Source of the DNA: an uncultured Clostridia bacterium
GTDB lineage: Bacteria; Bacillota; Clostridia; Christensenellales; UBA1242
Direction of reading: 5' to 3'
Assembly (NCBI GenBank): GCA_934746645.1
Contig: CAKVFE010000001.1
Coordinates: 248,001 to 312,000, forward strand
Length of the DNA stretch: 64,000 bases
The notes under the pieces are model-generated. The model saw only the letters and a list, made by a program, of their open reading frames with translations. It was not told the origin of the DNA and did no database searches. Numbering within the stretch: the stretch's first letter is position 1; each line of letters opens with the position of its first letter. The position numbers and the translations under genes are program-made. This document shows, in pieces, positions 22,052-29,809 of this stretch.

Positions 22052-24130
22052 TTAGGCTTTTGTTCTGTCGCCAATAATTTTATCAGCGATATTTTTTGGA
22101 ACTTCTGCATAGTGAGAGAATTCCATATTATAAGTACCTCTGCCTTGAGTTAAGCTTCTTAAATCAGTAGCATAACCAAACATTTCCCCTAGAGGAATTT
22201 CGGCATTGATAACTTGTAACCCATTTACCATATCGATACCTGTAACTAATCCACGACGACGGTTAATGTTACCATTAACATCACCAAGGTATTCGTCAGG
22301 TGTCTCAACTTCAACCTTCATAATAGGTTCTAGCAATACTGGGTCAGCTCTTCTAGCACCTTCTTTGAATGCCATAGAACCAGCAATCTTGAATGCCATT
22401 TCTGAAGAGTCAACTTCGTGGTAAGAACCATCATACAAAGTAACTTTGAAGTCAACGGTTTCGTAGCCAGCCAAAACACCAGTTTGACTTGCTTCTTTAA
22501 TACCATTATTGATTGGTTCGATGTATTCTTTAGGAATAACACCACCAACAATGTTATTAACAAATTCATAACCTTTACCAGGTTCTTGTGGTTCAAGTTT
22601 AATACGGCAATGACCATATTGACCTTTACCACCGGATTGCTTAATGTATTTACCTTCAGCTTCTACCGCTTTTCTAATTGTTTCACGGTAAGCAACTTGT
22701 GGAGCACCTACATTAGCTTCAACTTTAAATTCACGCAACAAACGGTCAACTATAATTTCTAGGTGAAGTTCGCCCATACCTGCAATAATTGTTTGACCAG
22801 TTTCTTGGTCAGTATATGTCTTGAATGATGGGTCTTCTTCAGCAAGTTTGATAAGTGCAAGAATCATTTTTTCTTGACTTGCTTTATCTTTAGGTTCGAT
22901 AGCAACTCTAATAACTGGTTCTGGGAAGTCCATACTTTCTAGAACAACTGGATGTTCTTGATCACATAGAGTTTCACCAGTAGTTGTATCTTTAAGACCA
23001 ACTATAGCTACTATATCACCTGCATAAGCTTCATCAATTTCGGTACGGTTGTTAGAGTGCATTCTGATCAAACGACCAACTCTTTCTTTCTTGCCTTTGC
23101 AACTATTGTATACATAACTACCAGCTGAGATAGTACCACTGTATACTCTAAAGAATGTAAGTTTACCAACGAATGGGTCACTCATAATCTTAAATGCAAG
23201 ACCAGCGAAAGGTTCGGTATCGCTACTGTGTCTATCAACTTCTTCACCAGTCTTAGGGTCAGTACCTCTGATAGCTTCGATATCAGTAGGAGCTGGCATA
23301 TAATCAACAATGGCATCAATCAATTTTTGAACACCCTTGTTGCCTAAAGCTGTACCACAAGTTGTAGGGAAAATATTCATTTTGATAGTACCAATACGGA
23401 TACCTTTCTTAATATCTTCTACAGTTAGCTCTTCACCAGAGAAGAATTTCTCTAGTAATTCGTCATCTTGTTCAGCAGCAACTTCTATAAGTTCTGATCT
23501 ATATTTTGCAGCTTGTTCTTTATATTCGTCTGGGATATCTTCTACTAAAATATCAGTACCCAAATCGTTTTGATAAATATAAGCTTTGTTTTCAACTAGG
23601 TCAATAATACCTTTGAATGTTTCAGCAGAGCCAATAGGAATTTGAATTGGAACTGCATTAGAACCAAGTCTGGTCTTAATTTTTTCAACTACATTGAAGA
23701 AATTAGAGTCTGGTCTATCCATTTTGTTAACGAATACCATTCTTGGAACTTTATATTTGTCGGCTTGACGCCATACTTTTTCACTTTGTGGTTGAACACC
23801 TTCACGAGCTGAGAATACAGCTACGGAACCATCTAGTACTTTCAAGCTACGCTCAACTTCAACTGTGAAGTCAACGTGTCCTGGAGTATCAATAATATTA
23901 ATTTGGTGTCCTTTCCAGAAACATGTTGTAGCAGCACTTGTGATAGTAATACCACGCTCTTGTTCTTGTGCCATCCAGTCCATTGTTGCAGCACCATCAT
24001 GTACTTCACCAATTTTGTGGGTTTTACCGGTATAGAACAAAATTCTTTCTGTTGTGGTTGTTTTACCAGCATCAATGTGAGCCATTATACCAACGTTTCT
24101 ATATTTTTCAATTGGAACTTGTCTAGGCAT
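22052..24130 (-). CDS. fusA: Elongation factor G
   Basis: A 692-residue translocase GTPase. It has the P-loop AHIDAGKTTTTERILFYTG near residue 17, the switch QERGITITSAATTCFW, DTPGHVDFTVEVERSL and NKMDRPDSNF. Domain IV contains YRETIRK and KQSGGKGQYGHCRI, and the end has the usual RGTYNMEFSHYAEVP. EF-G moves tRNAs and mRNA through the ribosome. The gene sits between rpsG and tuf as in nearly all bacteria. Confidence 0.99.
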   Translation of the reverse strand: MPRQVPIEKYRNVGIMAHIDAGKTTTTERILFYTGKTHKIGEVHDGAATMDWMAQEQERGITITSAATTCFWKGHQINIIDTPGHVDFTVEVERSLKVLDGSVAVFSAREGVQPQSEKVWRQADKYKVPRMVFVNKMDRPDSNFFNVVEKIKTRLGSNAVPIQIPIGSAETFKGIIDLVENKAYIYQNDLGTDILVEDIPDEYKEQAAKYRSELIEVAAEQDDELLEKFFSGEELTVEDIKKGIRIGTIKMNIFPTTCGTALGNKGVQKLIDAIVDYMPAPTDIEAIRGTDPKTGEEVDRHSSDTEPFAGLAFKIMSDPFVGKLTFFRVYSGTISAGSYVYNSCKGKKERVGRLIRMHSNNRTEIDEAYAGDIVAIVGLKDTTTGETLCDQEHPVVLESMDFPEPVIRVAIEPKDKASQEKMILALIKLAEEDPSFKTYTDQETGQTIIAGMGELHLEIIVDRLLREFKVEANVGAPQVAYRETIRKAVEAEGKYIKQSGGKGQYGHCRIKLEPQEPGKGYEFVNNIVGGVIPKEYIEPINNGIKEASQTGVLAGYETVDFKVTLYDGSYHEVDSSEMAFKIAGSMAFKEGARRADPVLLEPIMKVEVETPDEYLGDVNGNINRRRGLVTGIDMVNGLQVINAEIPLGEMFGYATDLRSLTQGRGTYNMEFSHYAEVPKNIADKIIGDRTKA

Positions 24131-24150
24131 AATTTATGTTCTCCTTAATA

Positions 24151-24621
24151 TTACCAACGATAATGAGCGAAAGCTTTATTACTTTCTGCCATTCTATGTA
24201 CATCGTCTTTTTTCTTATATGCTCCACCAGCATTATTATAGGCATCCATAATTTCTGCGGCAAGTTTTTCTTTCATTGTTCTTTCGTTTCTCTTTCTAGC
24301 GTAAGTAACTAACCAACGGATAGCAAGAGTTTGTCTACGTTCTGGACTAACTTCGATAGGTACTTGGTAGTTAGAACCACCAACTCTTCTAGCTTTAGTT
24401 TCCAAAACAGGTTTTAAATTTTCTAATGCTTGCATAAAATATTCGTTTGGCTCAGATCCAGTTTTTTCTTGGATAATATCAAATGCGCCATATACGACAC
24501 TTTGTGCAACTGATTTTTTACCATCTACCATAACTTGGTTAATAAGTTTTGATAAAACTACGTTATTATAACGAGGATCTGGTAAAACATCTCTCTTAGG
24601 TGCACCGCCTCTTCTTGGCAT
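24151..24621 (-). CDS. rpsG: 30S ribosomal protein S7
   Basis: A 156-residue protein of standard length beginning MPRRGGAPKRDVLPDPRYNN. It contains SKLINQVMVDGKKSVAQSVV, then VGGSNYQVPIEVSPERRQTL and RWLVTYARKR, and ends ANKAFAHYRW-like (ESNKAFAHYRW). S7 organises the head of the small subunit. It lies between rpsL (56 bases upstream) and fusA (20 bases downstream). Confidence 0.99.
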   Translation of the reverse strand: MPRRGGAPKRDVLPDPRYNNVVLSKLINQVMVDGKKSVAQSVVYGAFDIIQEKTGSEPNEYFMQALENLKPVLETKARRVGGSNYQVPIEVSPERRQTLAIRWLVTYARKRNERTMKEKLAAEIMDAYNNAGGAYKKKDDVHRMAESNKAFAHYRW

Positions 24622-24677
24622 TGAAATGTCCTCCTTAATTATTTAACAAATTTAATTTTTTTTATTTTTAATCTTAA

Positions 24678-25049
24678 TTATTTAGATTTTTTAGCGCCAT
24701 ATTTACTACGTGCTTGTTTACGTTTTGCAACACCAGAAGCATCTAAAGCTCCACGGATTACATGATAACGCACACCTGGTAGGTCTCTAACTCTTCCACC
24801 ACGGATTAATACTACGCTGTGTTCTTGTAGATTGTGTCCCTCACCTGGAATATAAACTGTACCTTCTTGGCCATTGCTCAATTTAACTCTGCAGATTTTT
24901 CTTAAAGCTGAGTTAGGTTTTTTAGGTGTAGTTGTAGTAACTGACAAACAAACACCACGTTTTTGAGGGTTTTGGTCTAATGCTGGAACAGTAGATTTAA
25001 CAGTTTGAGTTTTTCTACCTTGCTTTACTAATTGATTAATAGTAGGCAT
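24678..25049 (-). CDS. rpsL: 30S ribosomal protein S12
   Basis: A 123-residue protein with the S12 hallmarks PTINQLVKQGRK, TTTTPKKPNSALRKICRV, GEGHNLQEHSVVLIRGG and RSKYGAKK. S12 lies at the decoding centre. Lys43 and Lys44 of the PKKPNSA loop are unchanged, but the normally conserved lysine of GGRVKDLPGVRYH is arginine here: residue 88, codon AGA at 24786-24788. It is the first gene of the str operon, with a long leader and a good promoter upstream. Confidence 0.99.
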   Translation of the reverse strand: MPTINQLVKQGRKTQTVKSTVPALDQNPQKRGVCLSVTTTTPKKPNSALRKICRVKLSNGQEGTVYIPGEGHNLQEHSVVLIRGGRVRDLPGVRYHVIRGALDASGVAKRKQARSKYGAKKSK

Positions 25050-25055
25050 TAACTT

Positions 25056-25120
25056 TCCTCCTTAAAGAGTATAAACAATATTTGCTAAGTATTACTTTTC
25101 AACCCAAAAGAATACTTAAA
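25056..25120 (-). promoter_or_regulatory. Hairpin in the rpsL leader next to the ribosome binding site
   Basis: AAGTATT-a-CTTTT (25087-25099) pairs with AAAAG-AATACTT (25106-25117): twelve base pairs with one bulge and a six-base loop. The hairpin lies about 38 bases before the rpsL start codon, whose GGAGG is at about 25056-25060. The leader from the predicted start near 25286 is about 240 bases, so control of the str operon through this structure is possible. Confidence 0.4.
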
Positions 25121-25292
25121 TGTAGTCCACCTAGCACACCGACTTAAAAGTCAACGTATATTATATGGCAGACAATCAAAACTTTATTTTTCACACCAAA
25201 AACAAAATTTTGACGCTTATTAGAACCTAATTTTCGATATAAAATTAACCAAAAAAAGAACACTTCTATAAGCATACTATAATACGCTAATT

Positions 25293-25321
25293 ATATTATC
25301 ATTAAAGTCTATAAAAGTCAA
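25293..25321 (-). promoter_or_regulatory. Sigma-A promoter of the str operon
   Basis: On the minus strand TTGACT (25316-25321) and TAATAT (25293-25298) are 17 bases apart, with TGA just before the -10 (extended -10). Transcription should start near 25286. Confidence 0.7.
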
Positions 25322-25329
25322 CAAAAAGC

Positions 25330-25377
25330 AACAAAAAAGTAGTGCTTAATTTTAATAATTTTTGCACTACTTTTCTA
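25330..25377 (-). terminator. Terminator of the HicB-like gene
   Basis: AAAAGTAGTGC and GCACTACTTTT pair around an 18-base AT-rich loop, and the minus strand continues into a short T run. It lies just upstream of the str promoter. Confidence 0.65.
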
Positions 25378-25391
25378 ATCTTTTTAATATT

Positions 25392-25670
25392 TTATACTGC
25401 ACGATTATTGTCGTCTAGTTTGCTTTCAACCAAAACAACCAAATTTTTTGGATATCTATCAATCATATCACCAAATGGTGTAGGTTCTGGGATATCAATA
25501 CCATAGGAAAAAGCACACTCTAAGTATTTGTCTAAATAAACTTGAGCTGTATTAACTGCCTCTTCAACTGTCTTTCCTTCAGCAAAGACTTCTATATCAA
25601 ACATTGCTATTGTATACTGTTTTTCTTCTTCATAATAAAACAATACTGCAGGATATACAAATTTTTTCAT
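25392..25670 (-). CDS. HicB-like single-domain protein, no HicA partner
   Basis: A 92-residue protein. The ATG at 25670 follows GGGAG; the TTG upstream is ignored. It matches the HicB fold: KFVYPAVLFYYEEEKQYTIA, then FDIEVFAEGKTVEEAVNTAQ and GIDIPEPTPFGD. In toxin-antitoxin pairs HicB is the antitoxin with a partial RNase H fold, usually followed by a DNA-binding domain and paired with HicA, about 60 residues. Here neither is present: the gene stands alone with its own promoter and terminator. It is probably a free-standing HicB-like regulator and not a toxin-antitoxin module. Confidence 0.8.
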   Translation of the reverse strand: MKKFVYPAVLFYYEEEKQYTIAMFDIEVFAEGKTVEEAVNTAQVYLDKYLECAFSYGIDIPEPTPFGDMIDRYPKNLVVLVESKLDDNNRAV

Positions 25671-25699
25671 ATAAACTCCCAAAGTCTTTTTACTTTATA

Positions 25700-25728
25700 A
25701 GTTTAGCATACATAATTGCTTTTGTAAA
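25700..25728 (-). promoter_or_regulatory. Promoter of the HicB-like gene
   Basis: On the minus strand TTTACA (25723-25728) and TAAACT (25700-25705) are 17 bases apart, with TGC before the -10 (extended -10). Confidence 0.6.
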
Positions 25729-25759
25729 ATATTTGTGACATTTTTATCAACAACTTAAA

Positions 25760-25790
25760 ACAAAAAAACAAGGCATATCAGCCTTGTCTT
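25760..25790 (-). terminator. Terminator of the 75-aa gene
   Basis: ACAAGGC (25768-25774) pairs with GCCTTGT (25781-25787) around a six-base loop. On the minus strand a run of seven T follows. Confidence 0.85.
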
Positions 25791-25796
25791 TTGTCA

Positions 25797-26024
25797 CTAC
25801 ATATTAAATGTATTGTTTTTATTGTTAAAATTAGATTTGTCCATATTTACAGTATTTGCTTTAGACATCATCTTTTCATTAATAGCAATAAGTTCTTTAG
25901 CGTGCTTTGGCATATTGTTTTGAACAATCTTACCATTTTCTACTTTAAACAAACCATCAACATTTACTTTATTATTTTGATTGTTTTTGTAATCTTCCAT
26001 TTTGTTTAATAGATTCTTTGTCAT
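25797..26024 (-). CDS. Small Asn/Lys-rich protein of unknown function (75 aa)
   Basis: A 75-residue protein starting behind AGGAATAAACT. It is hydrophilic and rich in Asn, Lys and Met: KMEDYKNNQNNKVNVDGLFK, then GKIVQNNMPKHAKELIAINE and an NKNNTFNM tail. There is no cysteine, signal peptide or membrane segment. It has its own promoter, which matches the sigma-A consensus at every position, and its own terminator. It lies between rpoC and the HicB-like gene. High expression is implied, but no family is recognised. Confidence 0.6.
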   Translation of the reverse strand: MTKNLLNKMEDYKNNQNNKVNVDGLFKVENGKIVQNNMPKHAKELIAINEKMMSKANTVNMDKSNFNNKNNTFNM

Positions 26025-26097
26025 AGTTTATTCCTGCCTTCAAAATATTATTACGGAGTAACTGCTCCAATCAACATTTCCATTTCATTACATCTAG

Positions 26098-26126
26098 ATT
26101 ATAGCAAGAATAGTACCAATTGTCAA
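26098..26126 (-). promoter_or_regulatory. Perfect consensus sigma-A promoter
   Basis: On the minus strand TTGACA (26121-26126) and TATAAT (26098-26103) are exactly 17 bases apart, with TGC before the -10. It lies downstream of the rpoC terminator and drives the 75-aa gene. The leader holds a small GGAG-cagtta-CTCC hairpin. Confidence 0.85.
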
Positions 26127-26163
26127 TACCCAATTTTCTAAAAACTTCAATTATTTTTGCAAT

Positions 26164-26195
26164 AAAAAAATCCCCTAACTTTAGGGGATTTTTAT
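26164..26195 (-). terminator. Terminator of rpoBC
   Basis: AAATCCCCTA and TAGGGGATTT pair around an ACTT loop, with A and T runs on both sides, immediately after the rpoC stop. Confidence 0.9.
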
Positions 26196-26197
26196 AA

Positions 26198-29100
26198 TTA
26201 CATAGCTTCGTTTTCGTCAAAGAATTTTGCTACACTTTCATCAACTTCTGTAGACTTTTCTTCTACTTCATTTGGGTCAACTGGTTCAACATTTTTAAAT
26301 GCTTTAAATCCAGTACCAGCAGGTATAGCTTTACCAATCATCAAGTTTTCTTTCAAACCACGAAGATGGTCAACTTTACCCTTCATAGAAGCATCGGTCA
26401 ATACTCTTGATGTCTCTTGGAAGGACGCAGCACTCAAGAAGCTTTCGCAACTCAATGCAGCTTTTGTAATACCTTGAACAAGACGCTTAGCAGTAGCAGG
26501 AACACCACCTTCGCTTAGTACTCTATCGTTTTCTTCTTCATATTTGAAGATGTCAACAATATCGCCTGCAAGCAAATTGGTATCTCCAACTTCTTCAATC
26601 TTAACATTACGCAACATTTGTCTAATAATTATTTCAACGTGTTTTGTGTTTAGTTTAACACCTTGAGAAGAATATGTTGCTAGAATTTCTGACAAGATAT
26701 ATTCTTCAACATCTCTTACACCACGAGTACGCAAGAAGTCTTTTGGATAAATAGCACCTTCAGTTAATACTGTACCAGCTTCTACTGTATCTCCATTCTT
26801 AACTTTCAATACTACACCGAAAGGTATGATGTAATGTCCATCACCTTCTGGATTCTTAACAAATACTTCATAGTATTTACCACCATCTTTACCAGCAGAT
26901 TGAACTTCTTTAACAACAACCTTACCAGCGACTTCAGCAACAGTTGCAACACCCTTTGGTTTACGAGCTTCAAATAGTTCAGCAACACGAGGAAGACCTT
27001 GTGTAATATCGGCTGCGTTCGCAACACCACCGGTATGGAAGGTTCTCATGGTTAACTGAGTACCTGGTTCACCGATTGATTGAGCAGCAATAATACCAAC
27101 AGCCTCACCGATAGGAATAATATTGTTGTTACTCATATTCTTACCATAACATTTAGCACAAACACCGTGTTTTGAACTACATGTCAATACTGTACGGATT
27201 GCTACACTTGTAATACCACAAGCTTCAACTTCATCAGCTTGTTCTGGTGTAATCATAGTGTTAGCAGGAATAATAATCTTCTTTGTCTTTGGATTAACAA
27301 CATTGTCAACAGCAAATCTACCAACAATACGTTGTTTTAGGCTACATACTGGAGTACCATCTTTAGAAATTGCACTTACAGTAAGACCTCTAATCTTTCC
27401 ACCATTGTTGGCAAAACAGTCATCTTCTACAACAACTACATCTTGAGCAACATCGACTAATCTACGAGTTAAGTAACCAGAGTCTGCAGTTTTCAAAACC
27501 TTATCGGCAAGACCTTTACGACCACCACGGCTACTTAAGAAATATTCGATTGGGGTAAGACCCATACGGAAGTTTGATTTAACTGGAATATCAACTTTAC
27601 GGCCAGATGTGTTAGCCATAATACCACGCATACCACAAAGTTGTAGTATTTGACCTGCGTTACCACGGGCACCTGAGTTAGCCATCATTCTAACTGGGTT
27701 TAATTTATCCATTTTGTTTAGAACGATACCTTCAAGTTGTTTAGTTGCATCTTTCCAAAGTTTAATATTCTTTTCAAGTTTTTCATCTTCAGTAATAAAT
27801 CCTCTTCTAAAGAATTTATTATTTTCAGCAACTTGTTGTTCTACACTAGCAACAAGTTCGTCTTTCTCCTTAGGAATTTCCATATCGAACACATTGATAG
27901 TAATAGCACCAATGGTTGAATATTTATAACCAATACCTTTAATGTTGTCTAGCATTTTAACAGTTTCGGTTGTACCTAATGCATCAAAACATTGTTTAAT
28001 AATTTTGTCTAGACCTTTTTTACCAACTTCAAAATCAATTTCGTAGTTGTTTACATTTTCTTTTTTAGAACGGTCTACAAATCCTAAGTTTTGTGGAATA
28101 CCACGGTTGAAGATAATCTTACCAACAGTAGTTTTTACTCTTGAAGTATAAGGTTGACCTTCAAATTCGTTGGTTCTTCTTACATAAATTGGAGCTTGGA
28201 TATCAACATTCTTTGTTTGATATGCCATAATAGCTTCTTCTTCAGAAATAAAGCACTTACCTTCACCCTTAGCACCTTCTTTTTCAATGGTTAGGTAATA
28301 TGAACCTAAGACCATATCCTGTGTAGGTGTACAAATTGGGTCACCAGTAGCTGGCTTTAATACATTGTTAGAACTTAACATCAAAATACGAGCTTCTGCA
28401 ACTGCTTCTGGACTTAGTGGAACATGGACTGACATTTGGTCACCATCGAAGTCGGCGTTGAAGCCACCACAAACTAGTGGGTGAAGTTTAATAGCTCTAC
28501 CTTCAACTAGTACAGGTTCAAAAGCTTGAATTGACAATCTGTGAAGTGATGGTGCACGGTTAAGCATAACTGGGTGGTCCTTAATAACCTCTTCCAATAT
28601 ATCCCATACACATGGCTTTTGACTATCAATCAAACGCTTTGCAGATTTAAAGTTAAGTGACAAATTACGCTCAACAAGTTTGTGCATAATAAATGGTTTG
28701 AATAATTCAAGAGCCATTTCTTTAGGCAAACCACATTGATACATCTTTAGTTCTGGACCAACAACGATAACAGAACGACCAGAGTAGTCAACACGCTTAC
28801 CTAGTAAGTTTTGTCTAAATCTACCTTGTTTACCCTTTAAGTTTTGGGTTAATGATTTTAATTCTCTTTGTTTTGGACCAGCAACAGCTTTGCCACTCTT
28901 ACCGTTTTCAATTAAAGCATCAACAGCTTCTTGAAGCATACGCTTTTCGTTACGAATAATAACTTCTGGAGCGCCAATACTCATAAATTTCTTTAAACGG
29001 TTGTTACGGTTGATAATTCTACGATACAAATCGTTGATATCACTAGTAGCAAATCTACCACCATCTAGTTGAATCATAGGTCTAACATCTGGTGGAATAA

Positions 29101-29800
29101 CTGGTAAAACAGTCAAAATCAACCATTCAGGACGGTTGCCACTCTTAATAAGAGAGTCAATAATCTCTAAACGCTTGTTAATTTTTAATTTCTTTTGACC
29201 TTTAGCTGTAAGACTTGCTTTAGAAAGTTCAGCGTGTTCTTTTTCAAGGTCAATTTCGGATAGCAATTCTCTAATAGCTTCGCCACCCATACCAACTTTA
29301 CAACATCCATTACCATATTGCTCTATAGCATCACGGTATTCGATATCATTAATAAGTTGATATTTAACAAAGTTTGTTTTACCTGGATCAATAACAATAT
29401 ATGATACATAGTAAATAACTTTTTCAAGTTGTTTGGTATTTAAGTTAAGAAGTGTACCAATACGACTTGGGATACTTCTCATATACCAAATATGAGCAAC
29501 TGGAGTAGCAAGTTGGATATGACCCATACGCTCACGTCTAACGCTACTCTTTGTTACTTCAACGCCACACTTGTCACAAATAACGCCTTTATGACGAATA
29601 CGCTTGTACTTTCCGCAATGACATTCCCAATTTTTCTTAGGTCCGAAAATACGCTCGCATAAAAGTCCGCCCATTTCTGGCTTATGTGTACGATAATTAA
29701 TAGTCTCTGATTTGGTTACTTCACCATAGCTCCATTCTAGGATCTTCTCTGGAGAAGCTATACCAATTCTCATAGACGCTAAATTGTTTAATTCAAACAT
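26198..29800 (-). CDS. rpoC: RNA polymerase subunit beta'
   Basis: A 1,200-residue protein of normal Firmicutes length. It has the N-terminal zinc site (CHCGKYKRIRHKGVICDKCG), the catalytic magnesium loop NADFDGDQMSVHVPL near residue 455, and the second zinc site (CSSKHGVCAKCYGK). The trigger-loop region (QSIGEPGTQLTMRTFHTGG) is also present. With RpoB it forms the active centre. It starts nine bases after rpoB behind AGGAG and ends in a strong terminator, so rpsL is a separate transcript. Confidence 0.99.
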   Translation of the reverse strand: MFELNNLASMRIGIASPEKILEWSYGEVTKSETINYRTHKPEMGGLLCERIFGPKKNWECHCGKYKRIRHKGVICDKCGVEVTKSSVRRERMGHIQLATPVAHIWYMRSIPSRIGTLLNLNTKQLEKVIYYVSYIVIDPGKTNFVKYQLINDIEYRDAIEQYGNGCCKVGMGGEAIRELLSEIDLEKEHAELSKASLTAKGQKKLKINKRLEIIDSLIKSGNRPEWLILTVLPVIPPDVRPMIQLDGGRFATSDINDLYRRIINRNNRLKKFMSIGAPEVIIRNEKRMLQEAVDALIENGKSGKAVAGPKQRELKSLTQNLKGKQGRFRQNLLGKRVDYSGRSVIVVGPELKMYQCGLPKEMALELFKPFIMHKLVERNLSLNFKSAKRLIDSQKPCVWDILEEVIKDHPVMLNRAPSLHRLSIQAFEPVLVEGRAIKLHPLVCGGFNADFDGDQMSVHVPLSPEAVAEARILMLSSNNVLKPATGDPICTPTQDMVLGSYYLTIEKEGAKGEGKCFISEEEAIMAYQTKNVDIQAPIYVRRTNEFEGQPYTSRVKTTVGKIIFNRGIPQNLGFVDRSKKENVNNYEIDFEVGKKGLDKIIKQCFDALGTTETVKMLDNIKGIGYKYSTIGAITINVFDMEIPKEKDELVASVEQQVAENNKFFRRGFITEDEKLEKNIKLWKDATKQLEGIVLNKMDKLNPVRMMANSGARGNAGQILQLCGMRGIMANTSGRKVDIPVKSNFRMGLTPIEYFLSSRGGRKGLADKVLKTADSGYLTRRLVDVAQDVVVVEDDCFANNGGKIRGLTVSAISKDGTPVCSLKQRIVGRFAVDNVVNPKTKKIIIPANTMITPEQADEVEACGITSVAIRTVLTCSSKHGVCAKCYGKNMSNNNIIPIGEAVGIIAAQSIGEPGTQLTMRTFHTGGVANAADITQGLPRVAELFEARKPKGVATVAEVAGKVVVKEVQSAGKDGGKYYEVFVKNPEGDGHYIIPFGVVLKVKNGDTVEAGTVLTEGAIYPKDFLRTRGVRDVEEYILSEILATYSSQGVKLNTKHVEIIIRQMLRNVKIEEVGDTNLLAGDIVDIFKYEEENDRVLSEGGVPATAKRLVQGITKAALSCESFLSAASFQETSRVLTDASMKGKVDHLRGLKENLMIGKAIPAGTGFKAFKNVEPVDPNEVEEKSTEVDESVAKFFDENEAM

Positions 29801-29809
29801 ATTTTACTC

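Noticed and set aside
22330..24148. Frames opposite or out of phase in fusA, such as 22330-22632 and 23876-24148.
   Set aside because: They lie fully inside the highly conserved fusA gene and encode no recognisable protein.
25392..26024. A HicAB-type toxin-antitoxin module formed by the HicB-like gene and the 75-aa gene.
   Set aside because: The 75-aa protein lacks the HicA double-stranded RNA-binding fold and its conserved histidine, and the two genes have separate promoters and terminators.
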